DNA from: Marinobacter sediminum
GTDB lineage: Bacteria; Pseudomonadota; Gammaproteobacteria; Pseudomonadales; Oleiphilaceae
NCBI RefSeq assembly: GCF_023657445.1
Contig: NZ_JAGTWY010000001.1
Location: 2,418,001-2,482,000 of the forward strand
Direction: 5' to 3'
DNA length: 64,000 nucleotides
The position numbers and the translations under genes were made by a program. This document shows positions 62,140 through 64,000 of this stretch, piece by piece; position 1 is the first letter of the stretch; each line of letters begins with the position of its first letter. The notes under the pieces are model-generated. The model was not told the origin of the DNA and ran no database searches. It worked only from the letters and a program-made list of their open reading frames with translations.

Positions 62140-62237
62140 AGCGCCAGAGAAATCATCACCGGAATAGACGCCAGGGCAAACAACAGGGTCAGCAGAACCG
62201 TGCCCGCTGCCTGCCCTGGCAAGTACCCGGAAGGCTT
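62136..62237 (-). pseudogene. Possible C-terminal relic of a membrane transporter gene
   Basis: On the minus strand a 33-codon frame without a start codon ends at 62136 and reads ...LPGQAAGTVLLTLLFALASIPVMISLAL. This looks like the last helix of a multi-helix permease (AEC or TauE/SafE style). Stops close the frame upstream. It overlaps the CDF stop. It may be a decayed gene tail, or chance hydrophobic coding. Confidence 0.25.
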
Positions 62238-62248
62238 GCAAAACGGTA

Positions 62249-62262
62249 ATGACCTATGTCAT
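62249..62262 (+). promoter_or_regulatory. FNR/Dnr-type palindrome before crp-like gene
   Basis: ATGACCTATGTCAT is a TGAC-N4-GTCA palindrome, eight of ten positions of TTGAC-N4-GTCAA. It is centred 66 bp before the ATG at 62322, giving a class II start near 62297. Confidence 0.5.
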
Positions 62263-62321
62263 TTCCGCTATCGCTTCTTTGGTAGGATAATCGAACAATC
62301 ATTCGAAACAGGGTCCGCGCC

Positions 62322-63029
62322 ATGAACAGCATTCTCAGGCCCGACGTATCCTCCTCTCCCTGCCTTCTCGGTGAGGGAAACAGGGATATCGTTCTGCAGG
62401 AATCCGCACCGGAATCGGTAGCACTGCTCAATGGGCTGAGCCGTGTGTTCGGCATACGCCTCACGGACAACCATAACGATCCGGAAACCCAGCTGCTCGC
62501 AGACCTCTCCGGGCTCTTCCACCAGCAACGGGTTGATGCCGAAACCACACTGGAACAGCATGATGCCCCCTGGCGTAATGTTTACCTCATTCAGCACGGT
62601 ATCCTGAGGTTGTTCCGGGAAGCTCCCAACGGCAAGATTGCCATTCATCACTTCTTTTCAGAGGGTGATATGGTCTGGCCCGTCTTTGGCCGCACCCGCA
62701 CTGTTCGCAATACGCTCTGCCTGGTCTCTGTTACGCCGGCAACCGTCTGGGTCGCCGATTTCTCCGCATTCCGCTCGGCCATCCGGTCCCACGGCGAAGG
62801 CCTGTGGCCCCGCTTTGCCCTTGCACTGACCGAAGAGCTCGCAGAACTCACCAGCATGCGGGAATTCCGCAAACACACGATGCCGGCCCGGGAACGCTAT
62901 AAGCTGCTGCTTGAAGAGTATCCCGAGCTGGTCAAGCGTGTTCCAGACAATCAGCTGGCGTCGTGGCTGGGTGTTGTACCCGCAACCTTCTCCCGGCTGA
63001 AAACAGGTGCGGTGGGCGGCCAGTCCTGA
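62322..63029 (+). CDS. Crp/Fnr-family regulator, short DNA-binding domain
   Basis: The 235-residue protein has a cyclic-nucleotide-binding-like barrel (about 70-150: NVYLIQHGILRLFREAPNGKIAIHHFFSEGDMVWPVFG) and a C-terminal helix-turn-helix (VPDNQLASWLGVVPATFSRLK) that ends soon after the recognition helix, with no obvious wing. It has no FNR-type cysteine cluster. The preceding FNR-like box suggests control by oxygen or NO regulators. Function is unknown. Confidence 0.85.
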   Translation: MNSILRPDVSSSPCLLGEGNRDIVLQESAPESVALLNGLSRVFGIRLTDNHNDPETQLLADLSGLFHQQRVDAETTLEQHDAPWRNVYLIQHGILRLFREAPNGKIAIHHFFSEGDMVWPVFGRTRTVRNTLCLVSVTPATVWVADFSAFRSAIRSHGEGLWPRFALALTEELAELTSMREFRKHTMPARERYKLLLEEYPELVKRVPDNQLASWLGVVPATFSRLKTGAVGGQS

Positions 63030-63056
63030 GTTCCGGCACACACCGGGAAACCACAT

Positions 63057-63088
63057 AAAAAAGGGCAGCAAGCTCTCGCCTGCTGCCC
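63057..63088 (-). terminator. Intrinsic terminator of wrbA
   Basis: On the minus strand the stem GGGCAGCA/TGCTGCCC (arms 63081-63088 and 63063-63070, 10-nt loop) is followed by six T residues (63057-63062). It lies 36 bp past the wrbA stop and is the clearest intrinsic terminator in the window. Confidence 0.88.
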
Positions 63089-63123
63089 TGAAAAACGCTC
63101 AACGCTTGATCAGTGCTTTACCG

Positions 63124-63723
63124 TTAGCCGTGCAGCTTCACTGCCAGCTCAGCAACATGTTTGCCCTGGAAGCGGGCAATCGCCAGTTCTTTCTCACTGG
63201 GCTGACGCGAACCGTCCCCACCGGCGATGGTTGATGCCCCGTAGGGTGTTCCGCCGTTCATTTCAGAAATATCAAAGAACTCCGGAATACCATAACCCAG
63301 AGGTACGATCACCATGCCGTGATGGGCCAGCGTGGTCCAGAACGAACTGATGGTGTGTTCCTGACCACCACCGGTTCCGGTGGAAGTGAATACACTGGCC
63401 ACCTTGCCGTGAAGCTTGCCTTCCGCCCACAACCCGCCAGTCTGGTCGAGGAAGGAGCGCATCTGGCCCGCCATGTTGCCGAACCGGGTCGGTGTGCCGA
63501 AGATGATGGCATCATACTCCGCAAGCTCTTTCGGGTCGGCTACAGTGGCCTGCTGCTCCGCCTTGCCACCGGCACTCAGAAACGCCTGATCGGCCATGGT
63601 TTCCGGAACCCGCTTGAGGGTGATCTCGGCACCGTCTACATCCTTGGCACCTTCTGCAATCGTGTTTGCCATCGTTTCAATATGGCCGTACATGGAATAA
63701 TAAAGAACAAGTACTTTTGCCAT
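63124..63723 (-). CDS. wrbA: NAD(P)H:quinone oxidoreductase WrbA
   Basis: The 199-residue flavodoxin-fold protein begins [18 protein letters not shown] (FMN phosphate loop) and has [24 protein letters not shown] and [11 protein letters not shown], the WrbA hallmarks. It reduces quinones by two electrons and protects against oxidative stress. The length is exactly typical. A strong terminator follows. The upstream region contains several perfect dyads. Confidence 0.96.
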   Translation of the reverse strand: MAKVLVLYYSMYGHIETMANTIAEGAKDVDGAEITLKRVPETMADQAFLSAGGKAEQQATVADPKELAEYDAIIFGTPTRFGNMAGQMRSFLDQTGGLWAEGKLHGKVASVFTSTGTGGGQEHTISSFWTTLAHHGMVIVPLGYGIPEFFDISEMNGGTPYGASTIAGGDGSRQPSEKELAIARFQGKHVAELAVKLHG

Positions 63724-63792
63724 TGGGAGAACCCTCTCTGTCTATCTGTCATCTGATGACGCAAGGCTAACCAGTGGCGGTAAACAGAGAAA

Positions 63793-63830
63793 CCGGAAGT
63801 TTTCCGGCAGGTCGTTCAGTTTTTCTGAAC
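63793..63830. repeat. Two adjacent perfect small dyads upstream of wrbA
   Basis: CCGGAA-GTT-TTCCGG (63793-63807) and GTTCAG-TTTTT-CTGAAC (63814-63830) lie 70-107 bp before the wrbA ATG. They may be operators or RNA hairpins; no known regulator is assigned. Confidence 0.4.
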
Positions 63831-63858
63831 AGGGTCACAGGATGTTCCCCCTCAAGAA

Positions 63859-63887
63859 TTGCGTACAACTGTACGCTCAAGTATTTT
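63859..63887 (+). promoter_or_regulatory. Promoter with internal dyad for the right-edge gene
   Basis: TTGCGT (63859) and TATTTT (63882) form -35/-10 hexamers with a 17-bp spacer. The perfect dyad GCGTACA-AC-TGTACGC (63861-63876) overlaps them, a layout expected for a repressor site. The start would fall near 63894. Confidence 0.5.
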
Positions 63888-63917
63888 ATACGCATGACTA
63901 ATACGGACGACCTTTCG

Positions 63918-64000
63918 ATGACACCAGCCCCATCCGCCACCCAGACTCTTCACAACAACATCGAGGAATGGCTTAACAGCGCAACTCACGGCATTGGAGC
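63918..64000 (+). CDS. Hemolysin III family membrane protein, N-terminal part (runs off window)
   Basis: Only 27 residues are present: MTPAPSATQTLHNNIEEWLNSATHGIG. The segment EEWLNSATHGIG matches the start of hemolysin III/YqfA (PAQR-type) proteins, which are seven-helix membrane proteins. An in-frame ATG at 63894 coincides with the predicted transcript start, so 63918 is preferred. The identification rests on a short motif. Confidence 0.6.
   Translation, partial: MTPAPSATQTLHNNIEEWLNSATHGIG

Overview
The window is chromosomal DNA of a marine gammaproteobacterium, almost certainly a Marinobacter. The strongest pointer is a wax ester synthase/diacylglycerol acyltransferase at 8285-9718 that reads, from memory, like the WS2 enzyme of M. 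hydrocarbonoclasticus. The rest of the gene set fits: a complete nar-nos denitrification block, quinol NO reductase, a lone PEP-CTERM protein and large hairpin repeats between genes. There are no tRNA, rRNA, IS, phage or CRISPR features that I can see. The window is cut inside a gene at both ends (tpm on the left, a hemolysin III-type gene on the right).

Layout: (1) 1-5513: tail of thiopurine methyltransferase, a 91-bp hairpin repeat, then the prkA-yeaH-ycgB stress operon. (2) 5535-9718: lrgA-lrgB-trpB2 on the minus strand, then the wax ester synthase. (3) 9828-13946: nitric-oxide module, with the NsrR repressor and two small membrane proteins transcribed away from a hemerythrin-type repair protein and quinol NO reductase; a good NsrR-like site lies before the hemerythrin gene. 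(4) 14079-16960: moaA, an AraC regulator and a small secreted DUF6448 protein. (5) 16985-26657: nosRZDFYL with two small cytosolic proteins and a Dnr-type regulator, all on the minus strand. (6) 26798-38578: narK-narGHJI-ppiC on the minus strand and narXL on the plus strand. (7) 38647-42642: ubiT, ubiUV (oxygen-independent ubiquinone synthesis) and hemN (oxygen-independent heme synthesis). (8) 42981-50414: PEP-CTERM protein, TPR protein, FeS photolyase, a periplasmic binding-like protein and a tandem HAD protein. (9) 50544-64000: CtaG/SCO1 copper-oxidase assembly, two CDF metal exporters, a MerR regulator, a signalling cluster (Crp-like, GGDEF, PAS, CheB-CheR), UspA/BCCT, a second Crp-like regulator, WrbA and the start of a hemolysin III gene.

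How it works together: most of 9.8-42.7 kb is one functional region for low-oxygen respiration on nitrate, NO and N2O. Nitrate is sensed by NarXL, NO by NsrR and probably Dnr. FNR/Dnr-type palindromes (TTGAC/T-N4-GTCAA-like) can be read upstream of dnr, nosR, ubiU, ubiT, hemN and the crp-like gene at 62322, at spacings compatible with class II activation. No nitrite reductase (nirS or nirK) is in the window. The most distinctive regulatory signal is a pair of almost identical MerR-type promoters (19-bp spacer filled by an ACCCTGTA...TACAGGGT dyad) in front of two unlinked CDF transporter genes, one of them next to a merR gene, which points to a small metal-responsive regulon.
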